Below, in pieces: positions 16,515 to 24,353 of a stretch of 59,993 bases of DNA (the first letter of the stretch is position 1; each line of letters opens with the position of its first letter). This DNA is from Marivivens sp. (lineage in GTDB: Bacteria > Pseudomonadota > Alphaproteobacteria > Rhodobacterales > Rhodobacteraceae): positions 1 to 59,993 of the forward strand of contig JAURFB010000005.1 in assembly GCA_030827165.1 (NCBI GenBank), read 5' to 3'. Both the position numbers and the translations under genes were made by a program. The notes beneath the pieces are model-generated. The model did not search any database. It had not been told where the DNA came from and saw only the letters and a program-made list of their open reading frames with translations.

Positions 16515-17639
16515 ATGTATTCGAGTAACTGTCTCAAATCCTTCCGTCGATCTCAAAGGATCCTAGACTTGCCGATAGAGCTGCAATCGATTCGAACGTC
16601 CAGTGAAAGCGGACCATTTCGGGAGTTTCCATCGGGCGATTGGCACTTGGATCCCGGTCAATTTCCCAAATTAGATTTCACGACTTTGGTTTATGACATA
16701 GCGCGCTCTGAAAACAGGAACATAGTTCTTTACTGCCCGCGGCTCTATAACTTGTAAGAGTTTCTGATTGGTGAATTAAGTTTCAGGGATGGTAGGGCGC
16801 CGTCGGGCTTCAGGCGGCAGCGCTTTGGTCAGTGGGAGCGTTTAGAGATCAAGGATTCGGCAACGGCTACCGAGATTTGGTTTGCAGGAGAGCCGCACCT
16901 AGTTCGAGAGCGCCCCACGCATTTCGATGGTTGTAACGTTCTGGTCACAATGAACAAAGACAATCCAATTGACTGGATCGTCGATTGGGCACGGTACCAC
17001 AATATTCATCACGCTGCCGAAGCGGCTCTTATTTTTGATAACGGCTCGACAGGCTACTCCAGAAGCGAACTTGAGCGAGAATTGATTGATAAGACGAATC
17101 TTTCTTACGTTTCGATAGTGTGTGCCGACTTGCCCTATGGTTGGTCAAGAAACCTAAAAAATGGAAGTTGGCAGACCCAGTATCTTCAGTCAGCCTGTCT
17201 GAATCTCGCTCGAGAAATCTTTCTAGCGAAGGCCAATGCGGTCCTTTCAATAGACATTGATGAGTTTGTCGAGCCGTTGCCGAAAACCAACGTTTTTAGT
17301 TTGACGAATAAGTCGCTTTTCGGGCAGTTGGTATGGAAAGGCACTTGGGCATTTTGCAGTGTGGGGTCGGGTCCAATGCCGCAGAAAGAGCATGACCTTG
17401 TAAGCGAACTTGCAAGAGACTCCTCACGGAAATTTTGCACAGTTCCAAATCGGTTCTTGGGCAAGATGGAATGGCTAATCCATGGGCATTTCGGGCTCTT
17501 TGGGCTGCTGACTTCTACGAAGAGAGTGCATCACTGGCATTTTCGACGTACCAATACCTCGTGGAAGGGACATGGTTTCGGTATGTCTGACTTTGCGAAG
17601 CCAAGTGCTGAATTGGTGGCGGCTTTGGCTAGACTATGA
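16515..17639 (+). pseudogene. Glycosyltransferase-like gene interrupted by one in-frame TAA
   Basis: One reading frame stays open from the ATG at 16515 to the TAG at 17637-17639, except for a TAA at 16755-16757. The part before the stop (80 aa) has FPSGDWHLDPGQFPKLDF and IVLYCPRLYNL. The part after it runs straight on (EFLIGELSFRDGRAPSGF) into a glycosyltransferase-like domain with DWARYHNIHHAAEAALIFDN, GSTGYS and the acidic metal-site motif DIDEF. The two parts look like one ~374-aa protein of the GT2/GT92-like families common in Rhodobacterales. TAA could come from CAA (Gln) by one C-to-T change. An internal ATG at 16950 could give a 229-aa fragment. Base composition is clearly more AT-rich than the flanking genes, suggesting acquired DNA. 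A sequencing error is the other explanation. Confidence 0.7.
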
Positions 17640-17743
17640 GGCGGAATCTATCACCAAGAAGATTCGAGCCTAATTCGCTCGTTGTTTTTGGGTAAAGCGA
17701 AGGCCCTCGTGACCTCGTCCCAAAACAGTGCTAGGGGCGGCGC

Positions 17744-18757
17744 ATGACCCGTGCCGCCCAATTTGCCGAAACCCGCCGCGCCGCGCGCTTGTCTGTCGCT
17801 CCCATGATGGATTGGACCGACCGGCACTGCCGCTATGTGCATCGGCTCCTAAGCAAGAACACATTTCTCTACACCGAGATGGTGACAGCCCCTGCCGTGA
17901 TCCACGGCGATCGCGAGCGGCTTTTGGGCTTTGATCCGGCCGAACATCCGGTGGCGCTCCAGCTTGGCGGGTCGGATCCAGCGCAGCTCGCCGAGGCGTG
18001 CCGGATCGCGGCGGATTACGGTTATGACGAGATCAATCTCAACGTTGGCTGCCCCTCGGATCGCGTGCAATCGGGTTCGTTCGGCGCGGTGCTGATGGAA
18101 AACCCCGGCCTAGTGGCCGACTGCGTGGCGGCGATGATCGCGGCAAGCCCGGTCGAGGTCACGGTCAAGTGCCGTATCGGCGTTGATGATCAGGTGCCGG
18201 AGGACATCCTGCCCGAGTTTCTCTCGCGTGTCGCGGCGGCGGGGGTGAACCGTTTCACGATCCACGCCCGCAAGGCCTGGCTTCAGGGGCTCAGCCCCAA
18301 GGAAAACCGCGAGGTTCCGCCGCTCGACTATGATCTCGTCTTTGCGATGAAGGAGGTCTTCCCGCATCTGCATCTGTCGATCAACGGCGGGATCGGTAGC
18401 CTCGAGGCGGCGGAAGCCTTCCTTGCGCGCGGTCTCGACGGCGTGATGATCGGCCGTGCCGCCTATCATCAGCCGGCCGACATTCTGGCCGAGGCCGACC
18501 GCCGCATCTGGGGCGAAGATATAGGCCGCAGCGCCGAAGAGGTGGTGCGCGCGATGCTGCCCTATATTGAGGCGCATCTGGCCTCGGGCGGGCGGCTTCA
18601 TCAGATCGCCCGCCATATGCTCGGCCTTTTTCACGGGCGGCCCGGTGCACGGCATTGGCGGCGCGTGCTGAGCGAGGGCGCGCATGAGGCCGGGGCGGGG
18701 CCTGAACTGGTCCTCAAAGCGCTGGCCGAGGTCGAGGGCGCATCCGCCGCAGCCTGA
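17744..18757 (+). CDS. dusA: tRNA-dihydrouridine synthase A
   Basis: DusA is an FMN enzyme that reduces uridine 20/20a in the tRNA D-loop with NADPH. The 337-aa protein has the N-terminal motif VAPMMDWTDRHCRYVHRLL (about 18-36), the DusA-specific LYTEMV, the FMN/tRNA motif DEINLNVGCPSDRVQSG with the catalytic cysteine at about 103, KCRIGVDD, and FTIHARKAWLQGLSPKENR. Length and motifs indicate DusA rather than DusB or DusC. It is followed 56 bp later by a TauE/SafE exporter gene; no functional link is evident. Confidence 0.93.
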   Translation: MTRAAQFAETRRAARLSVAPMMDWTDRHCRYVHRLLSKNTFLYTEMVTAPAVIHGDRERLLGFDPAEHPVALQLGGSDPAQLAEACRIAADYGYDEINLNVGCPSDRVQSGSFGAVLMENPGLVADCVAAMIAASPVEVTVKCRIGVDDQVPEDILPEFLSRVAAAGVNRFTIHARKAWLQGLSPKENREVPPLDYDLVFAMKEVFPHLHLSINGGIGSLEAAEAFLARGLDGVMIGRAAYHQPADILAEADRRIWGEDIGRSAEEVVRAMLPYIEAHLASGGRLHQIARHMLGLFHGRPGARHWRRVLSEGAHEAGAGPELVLKALAEVEGASAAA

Positions 18758-18813
18758 TCCCTTGCGGCGGGCAGGACGACGGGGCATCAAGGCGCCAGAC
18801 CCAGGAGCCGCCG

Positions 18814-19638
18814 ATGACCGACATGACCCTTCTTCTGACCATGGCCGGCATGTTGCTCGCCATCGGCGCTTTTGCCGGCGTCTTGGCCGGCCTCTTGGGG
18901 GTCGGGGGCGGGATCATCCTCGTGCCGGCCTTTTACTATGCCTTCTCGACCCTCGGCTACGAGAGCCCGCAGCTTATGCAGATGTGCCTTGCCACCTCGC
19001 TTGCCACGATCACCGTGACGTCGGTGCGCTCGGTTCTTGCCCATAGCAAGAAGGGCGCGGTCGACTGGGACATCCTCAAGGGCTGGGCCTTTGGCATCGC
19101 AATCGGCGCGATTTTCGGGGTGACGGTGGCCTCGTCGCTGCGCTCGACCGCCTTGCAGGCGATTTTCGGCGGTCTGGCGATCGTCGTCGGCCTCTATATG
19201 GCGCTGGGCCGGCCGCATTGGCGGCTTGGTCAGGCGATGCCGATGGGGGCGAAGGGCTATCTCATCTCGCCGGTGATCGGATTTCTCTCGGTCCTCATGG
19301 GGATCGGCGGCGGCTCGTTCGGGGTGCCGACCATGAGCCTGTTCAACGTGCCTATCCATCGCGCGGTGGCAACGGCGGCGGGCTTTGGCGTGATCATCGC
19401 GGTGCCGTCGGTGGCGGGGTTCCTTCTTGTCGACATGCCGCAGGGCGCATCGCCCCCTCTCAGCATCGGCGCGGTCAACTTCATCGCCTTCGGCCTGGTG
19501 ATCGCGATGACCCTGATCACCGCCCCCTATGGCGCGGCGCTGGCGCACAAGACCGATGCGACCCGCCTCAAGCGGATTTTCGGGGCCTTCCTCGTGCTGG
19601 TGGCCCTCAACATGCTGCGTAAGGCGCTGGGATGGTGA
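18814..19638 (+). CDS. TauE/SafE-family anion exporter
   Basis: This 274-aa integral membrane protein is of the TauE/SafE (DUF81) family, whose members export sulfite, sulfoacetate or related organic anions. It shows about eight hydrophobic segments and the internal duplication of the family, with glycine-rich motifs in both halves (LLGVGGGIILVPAF near residue 30 and MGIGGGSFGVPTM near residue 165). A PhyH-type dioxygenase gene overlaps its 3' end by 7 bp, so the two are probably translationally coupled. The transported substrate is not shown by the sequence. Confidence 0.85.
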   Translation: MTDMTLLLTMAGMLLAIGAFAGVLAGLLGVGGGIILVPAFYYAFSTLGYESPQLMQMCLATSLATITVTSVRSVLAHSKKGAVDWDILKGWAFGIAIGAIFGVTVASSLRSTALQAIFGGLAIVVGLYMALGRPHWRLGQAMPMGAKGYLISPVIGFLSVLMGIGGGSFGVPTMSLFNVPIHRAVATAAGFGVIIAVPSVAGFLLVDMPQGASPPLSIGAVNFIAFGLVIAMTLITAPYGAALAHKTDATRLKRIFGAFLVLVALNMLRKALGW

Positions 19639-20408
19639 GCGCCGCCGAGGCCTTTGCTGCGGACGGCTTTGTCGTCCTGCCCAAGGACGCACGGGTTGCC
19701 GCCTGGGCCGCTGCGGCATTGCCGGAGGCCAAGCGCGTGGCGGCCGACCCCAAGTGGCAGGCCAAATGGCTGCGGCACGGGAAGACATGGTTTGTCGGCG
19801 TCGATGCCCTGCCCAATGACGACAACGGCGCGGTCGGCGGCGTTTCCCTTCAAGGCCCTTGGGAGGGCCTGATGCCCTGGATCACGCCGCTGCATCCGGC
19901 GCAGCTGTCAGTCGTCTATCCCGGCTATCCGCGCCGTGACCCCGAGGAGAGCGAGGCAAACTCGCGATACCGGCTCAAGCGCGACGCGGCCCATGTGGAC
20001 GGCATTCATGCCGAAGGGGCCGAAAGGCGGCGATTTCTGCGTGAGGCGCACGCCTTCATCCTCGGTATCCCGCTCAACGCGGCCAATGCTGCGCCCCTTG
20101 TCGTCTGGCCCGGCAGCCACGAGATCATGCGCGACGCGTTCATGTCGGCCTTCGCGGGCCTTCCGGCCCCGATGTGGGGCGAGATCGACCTGACCGGGAT
20201 CTACACCGAAGCGAGGGCCGAGGTCTTCGAGACCTGCGAGAGGGTCGAGGTGCCGCTGGGCTTGGGGCAATCGGTTCTGCTTCATCGTCTGACGTTGCAC
20301 GGCGTCGCCCCTTGGGGGCCAAAAGACACGGCCCCGCCCGAAGGCCGGATCATCGCCTATTTCCGCCCTGAATTCAAAGAGAAGCGCGATTGGCTGAGGG
20401 CGGACTAG
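19632..20408 (+). CDS. Phytanoyl-CoA dioxygenase (PhyH)-like Fe(II)/2-oxoglutarate oxygenase
   Basis: This 258-aa protein resembles PhyH-family non-heme iron, 2-oxoglutarate-dependent oxygenases. The expected iron triad is visible: HVD at residues 121-123 (AAHVDGIHA) and a distal histidine at about 223 (LLHRLTLHGVAPW). An arginine in EGRIIAYFRPEF could bind 2-oxoglutarate. The segment NAAPLVVWPGSHEIM is typical of the double-stranded beta-helix. The substrate is unknown; bacterial members act on diverse small molecules. It overlaps the TauE/SafE gene by 7 bp, which hints that the exported compound and the oxygenase are connected. Its TAG overlaps the stop of the convergent DUF1289 gene within CTAG. 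Confidence 0.75.
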   Translation: MVSAAEAFAADGFVVLPKDARVAAWAAAALPEAKRVAADPKWQAKWLRHGKTWFVGVDALPNDDNGAVGGVSLQGPWEGLMPWITPLHPAQLSVVYPGYPRRDPEESEANSRYRLKRDAAHVDGIHAEGAERRRFLREAHAFILGIPLNAANAAPLVVWPGSHEIMRDAFMSAFAGLPAPMWGEIDLTGIYTEARAEVFETCERVEVPLGLGQSVLLHRLTLHGVAPWGPKDTAPPEGRIIAYFRPEFKEKRDWLRAD

Positions 20409-20647
20409 TCTTCGCCCCTCAATCGCGCTGCCCTGCCTCCTCGCCGCTTGGCCAACAGCCCTGCGCGCGAAGGAAGCTCGGCCATGACAGCCCGCCGTTC
20501 TTCCGGGGTCATCCGGCCCCAGCCGCCGATTTCCTCGATCGAGCGATAGCAGCCGGTGCAGAGCCGCGTGGCCGGATGCACGACGCAGATTTTCACGCAG
20601 GGGCTTTCGACCTCTTCGCGTTTCCAGATATCGTCGGTTCCCGCCAT
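20405..20647 (-). CDS. DUF1289-domain protein
   Basis: This 80-aa protein carries the short DUF1289 domain: SPCVKICVV, LCTGCYRSIEEIGGW and MTPEERRAVMAELP. The four cysteines (17, 21, 30, 33) follow C-x3-C-x8-C-x2-C and probably bind a metal or Fe-S cluster. The C-terminal tail is Arg-rich. The biological role is not established as far as I know. Its ATG overlaps the ruvX stop by one base (TAATG), so it is the last gene of a ccmI-ruvX-DUF1289 operon. Confidence 0.85.
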   Translation of the reverse strand: MAGTDDIWKREEVESPCVKICVVHPATRLCTGCYRSIEEIGGWGRMTPEERRAVMAELPSRAGLLAKRRGGRAARLRGED

Positions 20648-21120
20648 TATCCGCGCCCCATATAGGCCAGCCTGTCCAGCATCCCTTGCAGGATATACCC
20701 CGCCGCCACATGGTCGATCACCTCGCCGCGACGTTTGCGCGACGTATCCGCCTCCAGCAGCGCGCGTTCGGCGGCTACGGTCGAAAGGCGTTCGTCCCAG
20801 AAGGCGATCGGCAGGTCGGTCAGCTTTTCCAGATTGCGGGCGAAGGCGCGGGTGGCCTGACAGCGCGGGCCTTCGGAGCCGTCCATGTTCATCGGCAGAC
20901 CCAGCACGACCCCCTTCAGATCGCGCGCATGGATGATTTCAAGCAGGCGGGCGGCGTCGAGGGTGAATTTCTTGCGCTTGACGGTCTCCAGGGGGCTGGC
21001 GACCGAGCGCATGCTGTCGGAGACAGCGACACCAATGGTCACGGTGCCGAGGTCCAGCCCGCAAATCGCGCCGAAAGCGGGCAGGGCGGCGGCGAAATCC
21101 TCGGCCGAGGCGCAGATCAT
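20647..21120 (-). CDS. ruvX: Putative pre-16S rRNA nuclease / Holliday junction resolvase-like YqgF
   Basis: This 157-aa RNase H-fold protein is of the YqgF/RuvX family, implicated in 5' maturation of 16S rRNA; it was first annotated as a Holliday junction resolvase. The first acidic site is in ICGLDLGTVTIGVAVSD (Asp at about 23). The second is in WDERLSTVAAERALLEAD, and the last lies in the C-terminal DHVAAGYILQ. I use the ATG at 21120, which overlaps the ccmI stop in ATGA; a longer frame upstream lies inside ccmI. Confidence 0.9.
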   Translation of the reverse strand: MICASAEDFAAALPAFGAICGLDLGTVTIGVAVSDSMRSVASPLETVKRKKFTLDAARLLEIIHARDLKGVVLGLPMNMDGSEGPRCQATRAFARNLEKLTDLPIAFWDERLSTVAAERALLEADTSRKRRGEVIDHVAAGYILQGMLDRLAYMGRG

Positions 21121-22331
21121 TCGGCGATTCCGGCCGAAATTCCGGCAGCACGGATTGCGGAAAGGGCGCTTTCCGAACCGGCAAAGACCAGCACGGCCTC
21201 CTGATAGATCGCCAGCGCCCGCTCGGTCTCGCCCAGAACGCCATAGGCGTTGATCAGTCGGGCCCACTCTTCGGCGGTGCCGCCATCGCTCGCGAGCCGC
21301 GCGGAAAGCTGGGCCACCATGCCTTCGATCATCGCGGTGCGGTCTTCCGCGCTCATATCGGCGGCTTCGGCGATCTGGGCGGCGTTCGGGCCACGTTCGG
21401 CCGGCAGCTCGTAGTCGTCAACGCCGGCGCGGAACGCGGCTTCTTCGATCTGGCCGCGGGCAAGCTGGACGTGGATCACTTCGGTCTGGCCGCTTTCAAT
21501 CACCACGCGCCAGAGGCGGAAGGCCACGTCGGGCCGGTCGGTCTGGGCATAGAGGAGGCCGAGGTAGTAAAGCGCGGCAAGGTTCTCGGTATCGCGGCGC
21601 AGGATCTCGCGCAGGACAGCTTCCGCCTCGGGCGAGACAGCCCCCGCGGTCGCGGCGACCATCATATCGGCAAGGTTCACCAGATCTTCGGTTGCGGCGG
21701 CTGCTCCGCGCAATTCGATCAGATGCGCCTGCGCGCGCGCGGCATCGGCATAATTGGCAAGCGAGGCTTCGTGGCGGGCCAGAAGCTCCCAGCCCTGTTG
21801 ATCGTCGGGGCGGGTCATGACGATGGTGCGCAGCTGGTCCACCATCGCGATGTAATCCTCGGTCGCGCCGACATCGGGCTTGGGCAAGCCGGCGGCGGCC
21901 TCTTCGCCTTCAAGCTGCGAGGGGCGACTGGCCCGCATCTCTTCGGCGGCGGCGAGGCGCTCGGCGAGCGGCAGGTCGGGATAGCCCGGAAGGCCAAGGC
22001 TCGAATAGAGGGCCAGCGCTCCGAGGCCGACGATCAGGACAACGGCAATCGCCATGATCCGGCTGCCCTGCACGGGGCCGGTCGTGGCGACGCCATGGCC
22101 TGCCTTGTCAGCAGCCAGAAGGCGGCGGGCGACCTCGGCGCGCGTGCGCTCGGCCTCGTCCTCGCTCAGAACGCCGCGCTCGAGATCGCGGGCGACCTCG
22201 GCCAGCTGATCGCGATAGATCGCCATATCGGTGCGGTTCTCGCCGCTCCCCCACAGGCCGCGCCAAAGCGGCATTGCAAGATAAACGGTCGTGATCGCCG
22301 CAAGGAACAGGCTGATGGACCAAAAGAGCAT
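21117..22331 (-). CDS. ccmI: Cytochrome c-type biogenesis protein CcmI
   Basis: CcmI is the apocytochrome c chaperone of the System I maturation pathway: two N-terminal membrane helices, then a periplasmic TPR-rich domain. The 404-aa protein has a first helix at about residues 2-20 (FWSISLFLAAITTVYLAM), a leucine-zipper-like loop (YRDQLAEVARDLERGVLSE), a second helix near 93-112 and a C-terminal part with TPR-like repeats. I prefer the ATG at 22331, since it puts the first helix at the very N-terminus; 22355 is the alternative. It is separated from ccmABCDG, which lies about 28 kb away. It overlaps ruvX by 4 bp. Confidence 0.88.
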   Translation of the reverse strand: MLFWSISLFLAAITTVYLAMPLWRGLWGSGENRTDMAIYRDQLAEVARDLERGVLSEDEAERTRAEVARRLLAADKAGHGVATTGPVQGSRIMAIAVVLIVGLGALALYSSLGLPGYPDLPLAERLAAAEEMRASRPSQLEGEEAAAGLPKPDVGATEDYIAMVDQLRTIVMTRPDDQQGWELLARHEASLANYADAARAQAHLIELRGAAAATEDLVNLADMMVAATAGAVSPEAEAVLREILRRDTENLAALYYLGLLYAQTDRPDVAFRLWRVVIESGQTEVIHVQLARGQIEEAAFRAGVDDYELPAERGPNAAQIAEAADMSAEDRTAMIEGMVAQLSARLASDGGTAEEWARLINAYGVLGETERALAIYQEAVLVFAGSESALSAIRAAGISAGIAE

Positions 22332-22442
22332 GGGGCCTCCGCAAAACTTTCCCATACCTAGCGTTGCTGGGTGGGCGGGGAAAGGCCCTGCGGCGCCATG
22401 ACAGCCCGATTGCGGCGCTTGCGCGGCTCCATGTCGCTATTT

Positions 22443-22454
22443 CGCAAATTTGCG
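22443..22454. promoter_or_regulatory. Perfect palindrome upstream of the sox operon
   Basis: CGCAAATTTGCG is a perfect 12-bp palindrome 86 bp upstream of the soxB ATG, in the 209-bp spacer between divergent ccmI and soxB. It is a candidate operator for a regulator of sarcosine use, but no regulator gene is adjacent and the owner is unknown. Confidence 0.4.
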
Positions 22455-22540
22455 GCGTTGTCAGTCGCCTTCGTTTCCGCTCAGAAGGACAGTAAGACCA
22501 CACAGAACACCCTGCGCCTTGAAAGAGGGATTCGGCCAAG

Positions 22541-23785
22541 ATGAAACGTTATTCCGCCTTTGCCATTGCCCGCGAAGCCCTTCGGTTTCACACCGGCTGG
22601 GACCGCGCATGGAAAAGCCCCGAGCCGAAGAAGAAATACGATGTGATCATCGTCGGCGCGGGCGGCCATGGCCTCGCCACCGCCTATTACCTTGGCAAGA
22701 ACTACGGCATCACCAATGTCGCCGTTCTTGAAAAGGGCTGGCTGGGCGGCGGCAACACCGGCCGCAACACGACGATCATCCGGTCAAACTATCTTCAGGA
22801 TCCTTCGGCCGCGATCTATGAAAAGGCCCGCTCGCTTTACGGGACGATGAGCCAGGACCTGAACTACAACGTCATGTTCAGCCCCCGCGGCGTGATGATG
22901 CTTGCGCAGACACAGCACGAAATTCGCGGCTATCAGCGCACCGCGCACGCCAACAAGCTGCAGGGCGTGGCGACCGAGTTCATCAGCCCCGCCCGCGTGA
23001 AAGAGCTGGTGCCGATCATCAATATCGACGGGCCGCGCTATCCGGTGCTTGGCGCGCTCTGGCAGGCCCGCGGCGGCACGGCGCGGCACGATGCGGTGGC
23101 CTGGGGTTACGCCCGCGCCTGTAGCGCGATGGGCATGGACATCATCCAGCAATGCGAAGTCGCCGGCGTTCGCACTGAGGGCGGCAAGGTTGTTGGTGTC
23201 GATACCTCCAAAGGGGCCATTGATTGCGACAAGCTCGGCCTCGTCGTTGCCGGCCACTCGGGCGTGCTGGCGGAAAAGGCGGGCTTCCGTCTGCCGATTG
23301 AATCGCTCGCGCTTCAGGCGCTGGTGTCGGAGCCGATCAAGCCTTGCATGGATGTGGTCGTCATGGCCAATACCGTCCACGGCTATATGAGCCAGTCCGA
23401 CAAGGGCGAGATGGTGATCGGCGGCGGCACCGACGGGTTCAACAACTATACCCAGCGCGGCAGCTTCCATCACATCGAGGAGACCGTCCGCGCGCTGAAC
23501 GAGACTTTCCCGATTATCTCGCGTCTGAAAATGCTGCGCCAGTGGGGCGGGATCGTTGATATGACCGGCGACCGCTCGCCCATCCTGTCGAAAACCCCGG
23601 TCGAGGGAATTTTCGTCAACTGCGGCTGGGGCACCGGCGGCTTCAAGGCGATCCCCGGCTCGGGCTGGGCGATGGCCGAGCTGATGGCCAAGGGCTATTC
23701 GCCGCTCACGGACGAGTTTTCCATGTGGCGCTTCCGCGAGGGCAAGTTCATCGACGAAAGCGTGGCCGCGGGGGTGGCGCACTGA
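22541..23785 (+). CDS. soxB: Sarcosine oxidase, beta subunit
   Basis: This is the catalytic beta subunit of heterotetrameric sarcosine oxidase, which demethylates sarcosine to glycine with transfer of the one-carbon unit to tetrahydrofolate. The 414-aa protein has the FAD motif VIIVGAGGHGLATAYYLGK (about 35-53) and LGGGNTGRNTTIIRSNYL. GGTARHDAVAWGY has a histidine at about 183; in characterised enzymes the covalent FMN histidine lies in this motif. It opens the operon soxB-orf79-soxD-soxA-soxG. Its TGA shares a base with the ATG of the small membrane protein (TGATG). Confidence 0.95.
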   Translation: MKRYSAFAIAREALRFHTGWDRAWKSPEPKKKYDVIIVGAGGHGLATAYYLGKNYGITNVAVLEKGWLGGGNTGRNTTIIRSNYLQDPSAAIYEKARSLYGTMSQDLNYNVMFSPRGVMMLAQTQHEIRGYQRTAHANKLQGVATEFISPARVKELVPIINIDGPRYPVLGALWQARGGTARHDAVAWGYARACSAMGMDIIQQCEVAGVRTEGGKVVGVDTSKGAIDCDKLGLVVAGHSGVLAEKAGFRLPIESLALQALVSEPIKPCMDVVVMANTVHGYMSQSDKGEMVIGGGTDGFNNYTQRGSFHHIEETVRALNETFPIISRLKMLRQWGGIVDMTGDRSPILSKTPVEGIFVNCGWGTGGFKAIPGSGWAMAELMAKGYSPLTDEFSMWRFREGKFIDESVAAGVAH

Positions 23786-24024
23786 TGGTTTCGGGATTCT
23801 TCAAGTTGAGGTCTTTTTTCCGCTGGGTCGTTAGCCATCCCAGATTGATCCTGACAGTGGTTGGAGCAATGATTTTCGGCCTTGGGTTCGCCCAAACTGG
23901 ACTTGTCGGATCAATAGTCGGGGTCTTTATCGGTGGCATCTCAGGGTGGGCGCTATTTGCCGTTCTTGGGGCGATAATTGGATGGTTGTCAGGTGAGATT
24001 GTTCGCCTGAGGAGGAAAGGCTAA
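23785..24024 (+). CDS. Small membrane protein embedded in the sox operon, unknown
   Basis: I do not recognise this 79-aa protein. A basic amphipathic N-terminus (FFKLRSFFRWVVSHPR) is followed by one hydrophobic segment at about 21-38 and a second, glycine-rich one at about 41-70, ending in RLRRKG. The glycine spacing (GSIVG, FIGG, GAIIG) suggests tight helix packing. It begins inside TGATG at the soxB stop and ends in TAATG with the soxD start, so it is fully coupled within the operon. Its codon use is AT-richer than its neighbours (two ATA codons, several TCA, TTG and AGG), suggesting a later insertion. The sox order I know is soxB-soxD-soxA-soxG without this gene. A membrane anchor or substrate-channel role for the oxidase is only a guess. 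Confidence 0.68.
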   Translation: MVSGFFKLRSFFRWVVSHPRLILTVVGAMIFGLGFAQTGLVGSIVGVFIGGISGWALFAVLGAIIGWLSGEIVRLRRKG

Positions 24025-24353
24025 TGCTAACTCTCAATTGCCCCTATTGCGGCGTGGACGCCGAAGAGACCGAGCTGACCGCGGGCGGCGAGGCGCACCT
24101 CAAGCGTGAGGCCGTGGGCGCGAGCGATGATGCCTTCGAGGGCTATCTCTTCATGCGGGAAAACCCCAAAGGCGTTCATTTCGAGCGCTGGCGCCACAGC
24201 TTTGGCTGCGGCAAGTGGTTTCTTGCGGCGCGGGATACCAACACGCTGCAGGTGTTTGGCACCTATCCGGCGCAATCGAAAGAGCCGCCCAAAGAGTTGA
24301 GAGACAAGATCAGCGCCAAAAGGCCCGGCTGGTCGTGGAGGGATTTCAAATGA
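24024..24353 (+). CDS. soxD: Sarcosine oxidase, delta subunit
   Basis: This is the small zinc-binding delta subunit of heterotetrameric sarcosine oxidase. The 109-aa protein has the N-terminal CPYCG (Cys6, Cys9) and the later RHSFGCGKWF (His58, Cys62), which match the zinc ligands expected for the family. PAQSKEPPKELRDKI is at the C-terminus. It starts in TAATG behind the small membrane protein and overlaps soxA by 4 bp (ATGA). Confidence 0.93.
   Translation: MLTLNCPYCGVDAEETELTAGGEAHLKREAVGASDDAFEGYLFMRENPKGVHFERWRHSFGCGKWFLAARDTNTLQVFGTYPAQSKEPPKELRDKISAKRPGWSWRDFK

Noticed and set aside
16447-17743. Insertion sequence or genomic island in the AT-rich patch
   Set aside because: No transposase, terminal inverted repeats or target duplication seen; only the broken glycosyltransferase-like gene.
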